A DNA stretch of 64,000 nt from Galaxea fascicularis. Its lineage: Eukaryota > Cnidaria > Anthozoa > Scleractinia > Euphylliidae. Both the position numbers and the translations under genes were made by a program. This document shows positions 48,003 through 54,762 of this stretch, in pieces (position 1 is the stretch's first letter; the number at the start of each line of letters is the position of its first letter). The stretch covers positions 19,300,725 to 19,364,724 of the forward strand of contig OX419344.1 in NCBI GenBank assembly GCA_948470475.1, given 5' to 3'. The notes beneath the pieces are model-generated. The model had not been told where the DNA came from and did not search any database. It saw nothing but the letters and a program-made list of their open reading frames with translations.

Positions 48003-49228
48003 GGATCGATTAATCGAAAAAAACAAACGAGTTGAATGAGATGTTCCATCACGATAAGTTTAGTGCTTCCTGTGAAATACAAAAGGTTAGCGTCTTCCGC
48101 GCTGCAGCACGTTTACATCACGTTTCAGACTCAATTTACGCCTTGCACGTGAAGAATTAATTAACATAACCTAAAGGATTGAGCGCACTATGAGCATCCT
48201 TGATTTTTCTTGTAAATATTTTTCAGGTTTTCTTGAGGACCTTGATTTAAAGACCTCTTCGGTGTCAGCAACTGAAAGCGAGGTGATGAAACGTTAATGT
48301 GAAACTGTGATCACTGTTGCAAAAGCCTTTTTGGATAGTAGCGAAACTAACAGCCAACCTTTTTCGTTTCTTTCAGGGATGTTGGGAGTTTAGTGGATCT
48401 TGTTCCGTACTTGGTAAGCTGAAAACTATTTTTGTGCCCTTACAATGCAATATAATAGAATGCAATGCAATGCAGTGCAATGCAATACAATGTAGTATAC
48501 TTATTTACAATTAATATAATATAATAGAATGCCATGCAATGCAATACAATACAATACAATGTAGTATACTTATTTAACACCACGTCTGACACTTTGTGTA
48601 TACAAGTCAAATATAACATCTTTGTTTTAACAAATTAAAATATTTACAGTAATTACAGTCTGGTGGTAAGGTGACCTCAAGAACCCAAAGGCTTGTATTT
48701 AACGCCCCTCTCTTGATTGGATTTTTAAGTTATGTTAAAAATAAAGACCAGGTGGGTGCAAGTCTTAACATTGCCTGTAGGGGTGACGAGGGGAAGGGGG
48801 GGGGGGATCAGATTCCCAGCGGACGACGTTATCATGAACGCACAAAGTGGGTGAAAGTGCCTCACTTTTTAGTGGACATGCTTTATTTTTCTCTCCCTAG
48901 CAATAAACCTGTTCGTGAACCTGTTCTGCTTCAAAATCTATGCATATTTTTCATTCATAACCTATCCCCTTTGTTCAAACCATTTGTCTAATTTCCACTT
49001 TTATATTAATTCCACTTCTTTTAACTTAACTTAGCTTAAATTTATCCGTGTCACAGATACAAGTTACAGAGTGCTTAAGTAACATCCACGGAGTTTTCTG
49101 TTTACTTCTGAGGAATTGTACTCAAAGTGGTCGAGAGAGCAGCAAATAAATCGTAATTTCGAAAAAGGTCACTTTTTTTAATTTCAAGAATAATCCTCGC
49201 AGTTGTGAACGCTTTCATCTCTTTCTGG

Positions 49229-49259
<31 letters not shown>

Positions 49260-50613
49260 ATTAGAGCATCGCTCCAGTATCGCGAGGTCACGGGTTCAAA
49301 GCCCCGGTGAAGTCCTGAACTTGTTTCAGGCTTCTTTACGCAACCACATAAATTGCGTTCACAACTTCGAGGATCATTCTTCATTTGACTTCATGTCCGC
49401 AGTTCATATATGATTTACTTCATGTACATCATTCACATTTGTTAATTTATACGGCATGTTTCCATGTTGCGAACATCATCGTCAGTTACAAAGTGTTTGG
49501 AAAACCGATAGAACTAAAACAACAAAGCGAAACATACACAATGGCACGGCCTACTCATCGGAAAAACTGCATTAAAACGGGAAGTATCTTCTTGAGTTTA
49601 TCTCCGCCTGGAATTCATCAACTTCTAACGTCGAAATTGTCTCTCTGTTCAAAAATATTTCCTACTTTCCTTAGATGAGTCCTCGGATCACACTTCTGGT
49701 ATTTTTGAAGGAGTGCCGCTCAGTGACAGCGTCCTTCAGGGAGAGTTTGAGATGTGTGATAGGCCGCACCTCCCAACTTACAACCTTCCCGTGATGATCA
49801 GCGACGATTCAACATCCGGGTAACTAGCAACTGTTGGTTTGTAGAGGCATATGACAACATGTGAATGGCATTTGTTGGATCCCCCAATACCCCTCCTCTT
49901 TCCAACCTTTTCTTCCCCCTTTTATACCACGACGACGACTGAGCCCCTTTGTTTAAATGAAGCTAGTTCATATTTAGAGTTTCACAAGATTTTGTTGTGG
50001 AGAATAGTTTAGGTCGTGTGTCATGCAGACCAGTATACCTTGGATCTGCAGTAGAGTTTGGATAAGGCTACTTTCGTAAATGAAGGGAAGAAATGTAGAG
50101 TTCCCGCATAGAAAACTCCTAAAGGCAAGCAGAAGACCAACATGAAAATTAGCCCGCATTTTTAAAACTGGTGGGAAATGGACCGTTTCTTCCCCGTTCC
50201 CCTTTGAACGTATCACGTCTTGGCAAAGCGAATTTTTACGCCTTTCTTTTTGGCGAAAACAAAGCTAAGTTTAAAATGTCAAATATCAGATTGCAGATGG
50301 CAGCGCTTTCCTTCTAACCTCTTTTCTTTTGTTGCCTTTTTTCAGGCGACGAAATTACATTCTCCTCTCCGACCTTCTGGAACACCTTCGGATTACTAGA
50401 ACGGCTCTGTTTAAAAAAGCAAGGAAGCTTGAGATCCGCGAAATGCCCTGGTCTCAGTTCTTATGCGAAATCGTCGACAAACCCCTGTGTATGGTCCCTA
50501 AGTTTTCCCCACCGGATAGCAGTGTTCAGGAAGGGGTGGCTGAGCTAGTTGCTATCAACTACAATCTTCGCAGACTCCTTAACATAAGAGTGGAAAGCGT
50601 AAATATGACTTGA
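20708..50613 (+). CDS. BCOR: BCOR/BCORL1-like BCL6 corepressor (PRC1.1 subunit), 24 exons
   Basis: Nuclear scaffold of the non-canonical polycomb complex PRC1.1; its PUFD domain binds the RAWUL domain of PCGF1. Exons: 20708-20799, 26479-26577, 28383-28597, 32025-33688, 35244-35286, 35765-35799, 36640-36685, 37027-37112, 37377-37416, 38730-38803, 41554-41593, 41684-41829, 42683-42713, 43518-43582, 44077-44137, 44763-44935, 45078-45111, 45215-45288, 46613-46776, 47765-47910, 48227-48282, 48377-48413, 49675-49819, 50346-50613. The sum is 3,834 nt (1,277 residues plus stop), in phase at every junction. Order: a disordered N-terminal half, the SQLTREERALQRAMM motif near residues 668-685, a basic low-complexity region (691-980), ankyrin repeats (about 984-1105) and PUFD (about 1150-1270). 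Human BCOR is about 1,755 residues. I see no BCL6-binding WVVPGP-like segment. Exons 1-3 rest on splice logic only. Extra cassette exons are possible. Confidence 0.9.
20800..26478. other. BCOR intron 1 (5.7 kb)
   Basis: No gene seen on either strand. It holds three partial direct repeats (about 22935-23115, 23465-23650, 23660-23740) and a G-rich stretch near 24497-24541. A first intron this long next to a shared promoter is a plausible site for enhancers, but nothing in the sequence proves it. Confidence 0.6.
22935..23740 (+). repeat. Three diverged direct repeats in BCOR intron 1
   Basis: The unit runs TTTAAACTCTATGATCAAAA, CTCATTTGTT, GTAAAAGGGAGAAATTGTCA, AATTCTCGTGACCAC, TGTTTTATAA, GATATTACAA. 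It is seen at about 22935-23115 and 23465-23650, with its second half again at 23660-23740. This looks like a tandemly spread intronic or mobile sequence with no coding capacity. Confidence 0.8.
26600..26838. repeat. MITE-like element with GCAAACGAGGAAAC inverted ends
   Basis: Left end CCCCGCAAACGAGGAAAC near 26601 and right end GTTTCCTCGTTTGCGGAGG (26819-26837) are inverse copies. The interior repeats variants of CAAACGAG, GGAAGC and GAAACATTT. It begins about 20 bp past the donor of BCOR exon 2. Confidence 0.85.
30173..30320. repeat. Perfect 65-bp inverted repeat (hairpin) with 18-bp loop
   Basis: Arms 30173-30237 and 30256-30320 are exact reverse complements by direct reading (GGCCATATTCGTATTCTCGG and ATACGAATATGGCC at the outer ends). 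The loop is ACATTTACGTGTGAAAAG. An RNA spanning it would form a 65-bp perfect duplex. Confidence 0.97.
30459..30577. repeat. Inverted repeat with 9-bp loop
   Basis: The arm GTCCGTATTGGGAAAAACTG...CTCTGTCTCG (30478-30511) is mirrored at 30521-30555 with one extra T. Outer parts TGTTATTCA and TGAATAACA also pair across a slightly mismatched GGCC zone. Typical foldback element. Confidence 0.93.
30820..31064. repeat. MITE-like element with about 80-bp terminal inverted repeats
   Basis: The left arm (ATAGACCATTTTACAGTTGT, GGCCTATGAATGGAAGCGAG, GGTGACCTTGTTTTGATA) is matched inversely by TATCAAAACAAGGTCACC, CTCGCTGCCATTTATAGGCC and ACAACTGTAAAATGGCCTAT. The centre is about 75 bp and not coding. 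Confidence 0.93.
31312..31407 (+). repeat. 40-bp tandem repeat, each unit with a TGACGTCA
   Basis: Units start at 31312, 31352 and (partial) 31392. They read ATTGAATCAATGACGTCAAA and ATTGAGCCGATGACGTCAAA, then AGTGCA(A/G)CCCGCTGCA. The first two units each carry a perfect CRE palindrome (31322-31329 and 31362-31369); the third is cut short at TTGACCG. Confidence 0.9.
31588..31840 (-). repeat. High-copy dispersed element, inverted copy
   Basis: Reverse complement of the family at 10379-10580. It carries TCAACTGATCCCTGGTGACC and ACATGTAGGGAGAATTTG. It lies in BCOR intron 3 just before the large exon 4. Confidence 0.75.
32025..33688 (+). CDS. BCOR: BCOR-like exon 4: large disordered exon with ALQRAMM motif
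   Basis: The 1,664-nt exon begins after TTGCCTTTAG and ends at AAG|GTAATG, although the frame stays open to 33727. It encodes about 555 residues rich in Ser, Pro, Asn and Val with no folded domain. Several SP and PSP motifs look like phosphosites. Near the end it reads SQLTREERALQRAMM followed by FSEMEMKEK. Human BCOR has almost the same block (SQLSREQRALQRAMM, then FSELEMKER), in the same place relative to the ankyrin repeats. This is independent proof of orthology outside the folded domains. The last residues are a basic cluster (KRRLRKRGK). Confidence 0.9.
34309..34571. repeat. Foldback element with TCACTAGCGACG ends
   Basis: Left end CTCACTAGCGACG (from 34310) and right end CGTCGCTAGTGAG (to 34570) pair inversely. 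The inside repeats GCTTGCGCTTGTGCTT in both orientations, which makes Cys/Arg/Leu-rich open frames without meaning. Confidence 0.88.
35244..45111 (+). CDS. BCOR: BCOR-like exons 5-17: small basic linker exons
   Basis: Thirteen short exons (31-173 nt) encode the stretch between the ALQRAMM exon and the ankyrin repeats. Composition is rich in Lys, Arg, Ser and Thr with many basic clusters (KKFKRK, KRKRF, KTRRKS), suiting nuclear localisation and disorder. Introns alternate strictly between phase 0 and phase 1, so any neighbouring pair of exons can be dropped without a frameshift. The exon at 41684-41829 has a second in-frame donor at 41817. Evidence for each exon is consensus donor plus acceptor plus phase; single exons could be wrong, but the ensemble is consistent. 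Confidence 0.75.
36085..36440 (+). repeat. Dispersed repeat, copy 1 (with 59095-59455)
   Basis: Shared words with 59095-59455, in the same order: TCTCAAA, CCTCAAAAA..C, AATCG.TGTTTATGTA, ATTCAAACTG, CATTTTGAAAACAAAGCA, CCGAGCT.AAAACA..CAAGCAG and ATGTCACGT at the end. About 75-80% alike by eye. Intron 6 of BCOR. Confidence 0.8.
37549..37612 (+). repeat. (ATT)n microsatellite
   Basis: Long TATTATTATT run interrupted once by CAG. BCOR intron 9. Confidence 0.97.
40292..40964. mobile_element. 673-bp non-autonomous DNA transposon with TTAA ends
   Basis: Perfect 14-bp inverted ends TTAAGGTGATTCCT (40292-40305) and AGGAATCACCTTAA (40951-40964). If TTAA is the target duplication, the terminal repeat is GGTGATTCCT. 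Inside, a block (TAAACGAGCATGGTGACCTA then TTTTTATTG) appears at about 40441 and again at about 40842. No transposase. TTAA duplications are the hallmark of piggyBac-type elements; assignment is an inference. Confidence 0.8.
41046..41454. repeat. About 400-bp palindrome (arms near 200 bp)
   Basis: The left arm from GCCCACAAGAGTTAAGGAAA through TTAGTCTACATGC, TTTATATTTACGCGACAGCA and GAGCCAGTTTTGTGCGCGAG is mirrored by CTCGCGTACAAAACTAGCTT, TGCTGTCGCGTAAATATAAA, GCACGTAGACTAA and CTTAACTCTTGTGGGC. The centre is AT-rich (GCTAATTAGC). Arms are about 90% alike. It ends about 100 bp before BCOR exon 11. Confidence 0.93.
42150..42400. repeat. Foldback-bearing repeat shared with about 7805-8250
   Basis: Inner arms GAATATCCCACGAGTCACTT and AAGTGGCGAGTGAGATATTC pair. 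The right part (ACTATTTTATACCATG, ATGATTGGCTGTATCTTC) matches 7900-8040 (ACTATTTTATACCATGCCAT, CTGATTGGTCGTATTTTCCA), so the two loci carry related elements. Confidence 0.75.
43893..43923 (+). repeat. (GAT)n microsatellite
   Basis: About nine ATG/GAT units ending GGTGAT. BCOR intron 14. Confidence 0.95.
45215..47910 (+). CDS. BCOR: BCOR-like exons 18-20: ankyrin repeats
   Basis: Exons 45215-45288, 46613-46776 and 47765-47910 encode about 128 residues of ankyrin repeats. Recognisable units are NTGETILHKAARLGY, DNAGWTPLHEACSRGKVGVV, AKYGADVNACSNDGIRPIHD, GGHVGVLRVLLSYGADPLLA and TYSG. The human BCOR sequence has the same order, including NAGETLLQRAARLGY, DNAGYCALHEACARG and LLSYGADPTLATYSG. 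The specific ATYSG ending separates BCOR from generic ankyrin proteins. In PRC1.1 this region sits next to PUFD. Confidence 0.95.
45771..46011. repeat. Foldback element with CACTTAACGA ends
   Basis: Arms begin CACTTAACGAAACACTTTAT and end ATAAAGTGTTTCGTTAAGTG. Inner pairs include CAAATAGATTCCATG / CATGGAATCTATTTG and GACGTCAAAATGTGGTA / TACCACATTTTGACGTC. The loop is near 45880-45910. Each arm has an AATAAA/TTTATT, so a poly(A) signal is present on both strands. BCOR intron 18. Confidence 0.95.
47966..48003 (+). repeat. (GATT)n microsatellite
   Basis: About nine GATT units with one TATT. BCOR intron 20. Confidence 0.95.
48446..48577 (+). repeat. ATGCA/ATACA pentamer array with a duplicated flank
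   Basis: Runs of AATGC and AATAC pentamers in two blocks, each followed by ACAATGTAGTATACTTATTT. The whole block was therefore tandemly duplicated (period about 70 bp). BCOR intron 22. Confidence 0.9.
49185..49440 (+). mobile_element. tRNA-derived SINE
   Basis: A tRNA-like head (49242-49314) lies between inverted flanks AATCCTCGCAGTTGTGAACG (near 49192) and TGCGTTCACAACTTCGAGGA (near 49354). A fragment of the flank (TGATCCTCGCAGTTGTGAAC) also occurs inverted at about 8757-8776, showing that the unit is dispersed. BCOR intron 22. Confidence 0.75.
49242..49314 (+). other. tRNA-like sequence inside the SINE, probably not functional
   Basis: 73 nt with an A box TAGCTCAGTTGATTAGAG, a B box GGTTCAAAGCC and near-complementary ends GGCTTCA / TGAAGTC. 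The anticodon arm is damaged: the loop CCAGTAT lacks the invariant T before the anticodon AGT and the stem has a mismatch. It could still serve as an RNA polymerase III promoter. Confidence 0.65.
49675..50613 (+). CDS. BCOR: BCOR-like exons 23-24: PUFD domain
   Basis: Exons 49675-49819 and 50346-50613 encode the C-terminal PUFD (PCGF Ub-like fold discriminator) domain. Markers are LPTYNLPV (human LPCYNIQV), NYILLSDLLEHLRI (human NWLLLSDVLKKLKM) and the closing helix with ELVAINYNLRRLLN. The preceding acidic linker (exon 22 plus the start of exon 23) contains CWEFSGS and DESSDHTSG, matching human TWDFYGS and DESGYD. The stop is TGA at 50611-50613. Confidence 0.93.
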
Positions 50614-52930
50614 ATGTACCCAAGTCCTCCCTGGTAAACACGGGCTCAAGAAGTCTCAACCCCTTCTGTGTACTGTGGCGTAAAGTATAATGGTGTCTGG
50701 AAAATGAAGATGACTATATTACTTGAAGTGGGTGGTGCTAATGTAAAGAAATACAGGTTTTAATCAGTGCATCCTTGAGGGCACTTAAAGTCTCTGGTTT
50801 GGCACTGCGTCTCTCTGAAACGATTACGAGTTCTACATTAGTCTCCCTGATCGTGCAGCCTTGCTCTCGGAGTTATGCACAAAATGGGCGACATGAAGCT
50901 CTGGTAGCACTGGAATTCTAGGTGCCTTACTCAACAACCTGAGAGTCATATCTCTTCGTAGTCGCAAATGTGTGTTGCATTACCTAATGACTTCAAAACG
51001 TGTCAAGAGAGAAAGATAGAGCTTACGATGGACGTCTGTGACGTTAAGGAATGCAAGTTCTTCGTCTACTTGCTGTCGAGCCCAGTTGACAAAGAAGGGC
51101 CCACAGTGTGCGCGTGTGTCCAGAGTGTTCTGTTATCACGTTGACACCAAGACTAACTGTTTCTACCGTTCGCTTCCTTTATTGCGAGGTTCAATTCCAG
51201 TACAGCCTCGCGCTAACGAGGGGCTTTGTTCTAACATCTAGTTCGGTCACACCATGTTACTGCAGTTTCGTTCAGTGAACACTGTTTTGCTCCCAGCTCG
51301 GAGGTTACGTTTGGTTTTTGACGATTTGGTTCCAACGTCAGTCAACACTGCTTTTGTTACGTGATTTTCTTTGGGAGATGTTGTTTTTGAATGAAGACGA
51401 GAAAATCAATTGTGTCATACCGGTGACGTATCCGACTGAAGTTTGGCGGGAGAAGAGGAATTGATAATCATTTTGCCTTCCAACAATACCAAGGCGCGAT
51501 TGACCTAGAATTTATATACCAAGGAGGGGTGAATAGCTCCTATTTGATTTCAAGACCTGACACCTAATGTAACACGGCAGACATGTACCACTTGAAACTG
51601 CCGTTAAATAGCCCTTATGCGTGTTTACGTTAAACAAGCTAACTCACCACCAAGCGTCGTTTTCGAATTTCAAGCTTGTAAATTTAACCATGAACTAAAT
51701 CTTGTAGCAGCACAATTGTAAAGAATACCCACGTGTGAAACAGTATGCACGTGCAAAGCACGAGTGAGAAAAAAAAGTGCAAACGAGGCTTGGTGGTGAA
51801 CTGTGAACATCTGAGGTAATCATGCGTAAGGCCTTTAGCCTACTAACTTGTCGGACTGAGGGATTTACAGACTTAAAACTTGATAACCACCTTGTGCTTC
51901 TTAGCGAAGATTGCCACAGGAACGCTGTGTCGGATATCCTCCTTTAAATGGCCGAAAAGATTTATTTTATCTCCATTCCTTCGAGTTAAAACCACTTAAT
52001 ACAACACAAGAATCAGAGGAACAAGGGGGTTAGTTTCTAAAGAACTCATGGTGCTGCGACTTTGGAGGAGTGGTGCCTGAAAATTTGGTTTAATCAAAGG
52101 AGTTGACAATGTAGATTGGCTATCGCTCTGATGACAGCTTTTTTAATCACTTTACGGTGGCCAATTTACATTATCAACTCAGTTGATGAAACCAAATTGT
52201 CGTGAATTAAGGGAAAAGACTACGACTCGGGACTGACGTTTTAGCTATCTTCAACAGAATAGTAAACACCACTGCTTAGAAGCTTGTAATGTGAAAGCTG
52301 TAAAAGTAAAGACATTTTATCCACAGATTTGAAAACCACCTTGTCCGAATGGCAAATAGTACAATACAGTATTTTATTTGAGGGGTTTATTAGCTCTCGT
52401 CTGTTAAAATGAGAGCCTTATTTTTTCAAATTATTAAAAATTAGTTGATATTTTGAGACAAAAAGTTTGTGTGGGCCTTAATTACTTGAATGTAACGAGT
52501 AAATGGTACGGTTCGTACTGTAATAATATGGTTTCCTACTTGGGAATTTTTGGAATACTTGGAATTTTGCGGGAGTTGTCAAGGGCATAGATTTTGTGGT
52601 GGAATTTGGTTGACCTGCGTTCGATTGACACCCTGTCAGATTCACATTATTTGACCTTAACCTGAATGAATCATGTACGAACAGACATGATTACTCGTTT
52701 ATAAATACAGCCGGCAAGTTTCTTGCTAGCCTTAGTCGATCTGGTCGTCTACACCCGCGTGTGTCAAATTAATGTGGTTTCTGTTCATTGTAAGCTGTTT
52801 TCACCAGCTGCGTTTGTGGCTAACGGTGTGAAACGCGAGTTATTTTCTCAAATAGTTGTGAGCACAATGTAGTGGATTGGCTGTGAATCCATTCAAGACG
52901 CTGTTAACTCATTTTTTTGACCGATTGCTG
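50614..52930. other. Convergent intergenic region between BCOR and polycystin genes
   Basis: Both genes end here tail to tail. Minus-strand AATAAA at 52386-52391, 52373-52378 and 51961-51966 are candidate poly(A) signals for the polycystin gene. No clear AATAAA was found for BCOR on the plus strand. A complementary pair, TTTGGTTTAATCAAAGGAGT-type and CAACTCAGTTGATGAAACCA, near 52085-52195 hints at a small foldback. No gene. Confidence 0.6.
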
Positions 52931-54762
52931 TCAAATGGCTTTGTACCCACTCCTGTCGAGAGGCTTCATTTGGGTGGGCTGTGGGTTGTATCTAGTCACA
53001 GCTGTGTGCTTGCCAAGGTCTTTCCAGTGGGGGGCTCCAGGTAGTGTAAGCAAACACCGCTTACCTTTAACCTTGAATTTGGTTGTCGTTACTATCGACG
53101 ACATTGATACCATTTGTGTTTGTATCGAAAGCATGTTTGCCGCCGATATCGAGTTCTGCGCATAGGCCAATTGTCTCTGCGCGAATCTGGCGAGAAAGTC
53201 ATACGCCTCTTCCTCTTCATTATCAGCCTGGATTATATTGCCCAAACACTGGAAGAGGCGTTCTTCTCTGTGCTTTAATTCCTTCAGTTGCATTTGTAGG
53301 TCAACGATTTCAAAAGGCGTCTTTTTTAGTTTCTTTACAATGCCAATTGTTTTACCTGGAAGTAATTTGGTTGGCGTTGAATTCCTCTTTGCTGGGGATG
53401 CCTCTTCATGTTTGACTAAGCGTGCTCGTGTTGTTTGCTCACTGGTTAAGCTCTTGTCATGGTCAGCCTTGTTTTCAGATTTCTGTGTCGACGTATGAAG
53501 TCGTCTCTGTCCCACCGCGAACCTGACTTTCTTCATGCCTTTCGTTTTTCCCTGCGTTATGGCTTGACTACACGTGTCGGAAAGTTTCTCGCTCAGTTTA
53601 TCATTAGCAGATCTAGACTCGTGTCCACGGATGTGTAGCTTGTTTCGAGTGACAGAATTCTTTGCCGCGGTTAGTGCACAATTTATTGAACCGATGAACA
53701 AATTCATGAGGAGGATTGTTAGGCTTAGAAGAATTAAAACTGTAAATATTTTTCCAAAGTCGCTGTTTCCATTCAACAGCTCGTCAACAGGCTCCCTCCT
53801 GACCTTGCGGAGGATTAACTCCAGCTGAAAATAAATGGCTCTCAAAGAAGAGGAGTAATGTATCGAAACGGAACCAAAGATCAAGATCCCAAAATGGGTA
53901 AACGCCATGAAACCAACTGTAAAAATGCCCATAAAGGAGTAGAAGACCCCCTTAAAAAGTGCGAGTGTTTGAGAAAATATGGCCACCTGTTCATTGTGGC
54001 GAATGAGTCTCAACAACTTCAACGTCACAAGAAATAGCAGTATTCCTAATACACCCTTTTCAGCATCTGTCCAGGCAATCACTTCTTGGAAGTTAACGTT
54101 CGCGTAAACGTTTTGTTTTAGGCTTCTTATTGTTGAGACGGCTTCGGATGATTTCACGATATTGAACACAACAGCAAGCAAAGAGAAAACAACTTGAAGA
54201 ATTTCCACAAAGTTCCAAATGGAGCTGAAAAATCGCGAGCGTTGCTTATAAACAGTGTAAAATATTCTTACCACATAAAGTAGCGTTAATATGATGAATA
54301 ACAGGACACAAACCAAATACAATTTGTGCAGGCCGGTTTCCTTGGAATGCACTGATATTGTGTTAATCCTGTGGAACGATGCCTTGAACCCAGATGGTCG
54401 GAGTTCGTAGAAATAGGTCGCTACTATCAGCAAGTTGGTGGGAGGATTGAACGCAAAGTACTCAAAAATCACAGCCCGAGATTGAAGATCTAGCCATTTA
54501 TGATTCTGCAGTGTTTCGATTATGCTCAGACTTGAATTCTTGTCATAACCGAGATCAGCCACAAATCCACCTCCTGGATAAAGATGGAATTGTCCCCACT
54601 TTGGTACAGTGTCGGTTTCTGCTGGCGTCTGATACCACCATGGTTTCCGCGGACATAAATGGTTTTTCTCGTTGTAAGATCTAAAGTCTTCAGTTTTCTT
54701 CGAATATGCGTGGTGGCAGATTTGGAAAGTTGACTTCATGAAATCTGAAACGTCACATGGCT
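52931..54762 (-). CDS. Polycystin-1-like last exon: TOP domain, TM7-TM11, coiled coil
   Basis: One 1,832-nt exon encodes about 610 residues. It completes the TOP domain (WGQFHLYPGGGFVADLG, YFAFNPPTNLL), then gives five helices (LYLVCVLLFIILTLLYVV; IWNFVEILQVVFSLLAVVF; LGILLFLVTLKLLRLIRH; FYSFMGIFTVGFMAFTHFG; IFTVLILLSLTILLMNLFIG). The S4-like LKLLRLIRHNEQV carries spaced basic residues. Between the last two helices is YFQLELILRKV, without the Leu-Gly-Asp filter of polycystin-2, as in many PKD1-type subunits. The roughly 220-residue tail is basic and Ser/Thr-rich and contains a heptad-like stretch (VDLQMQLKELKHREERLFQC). Confidence 0.93.

Larger units (their letters stand above)
41830..50345. 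other. BCOR introns 12-23
   Basis: Introns of 0.1-1.3 kb. They contain a foldback near 42150-42400 (with GAATATCCCACGAGTCACTT / AAGTGGCGAGTGAGATATTC arms), a (GAT)n tract (43893-43923), a foldback at 45771-46011, a (GATT)n tract (47966-48003), an ATGCA-rich tract (48446-48550) and a tRNA-derived SINE (about 49185-49440). Nothing else supported. Confidence 0.65.

Noticed and set aside
49242..49314. Functional tRNA-Thr(AGT)
   Set aside because: The loop lacks the invariant T33, the anticodon stem is mismatched, and it is embedded in a dispersed element.
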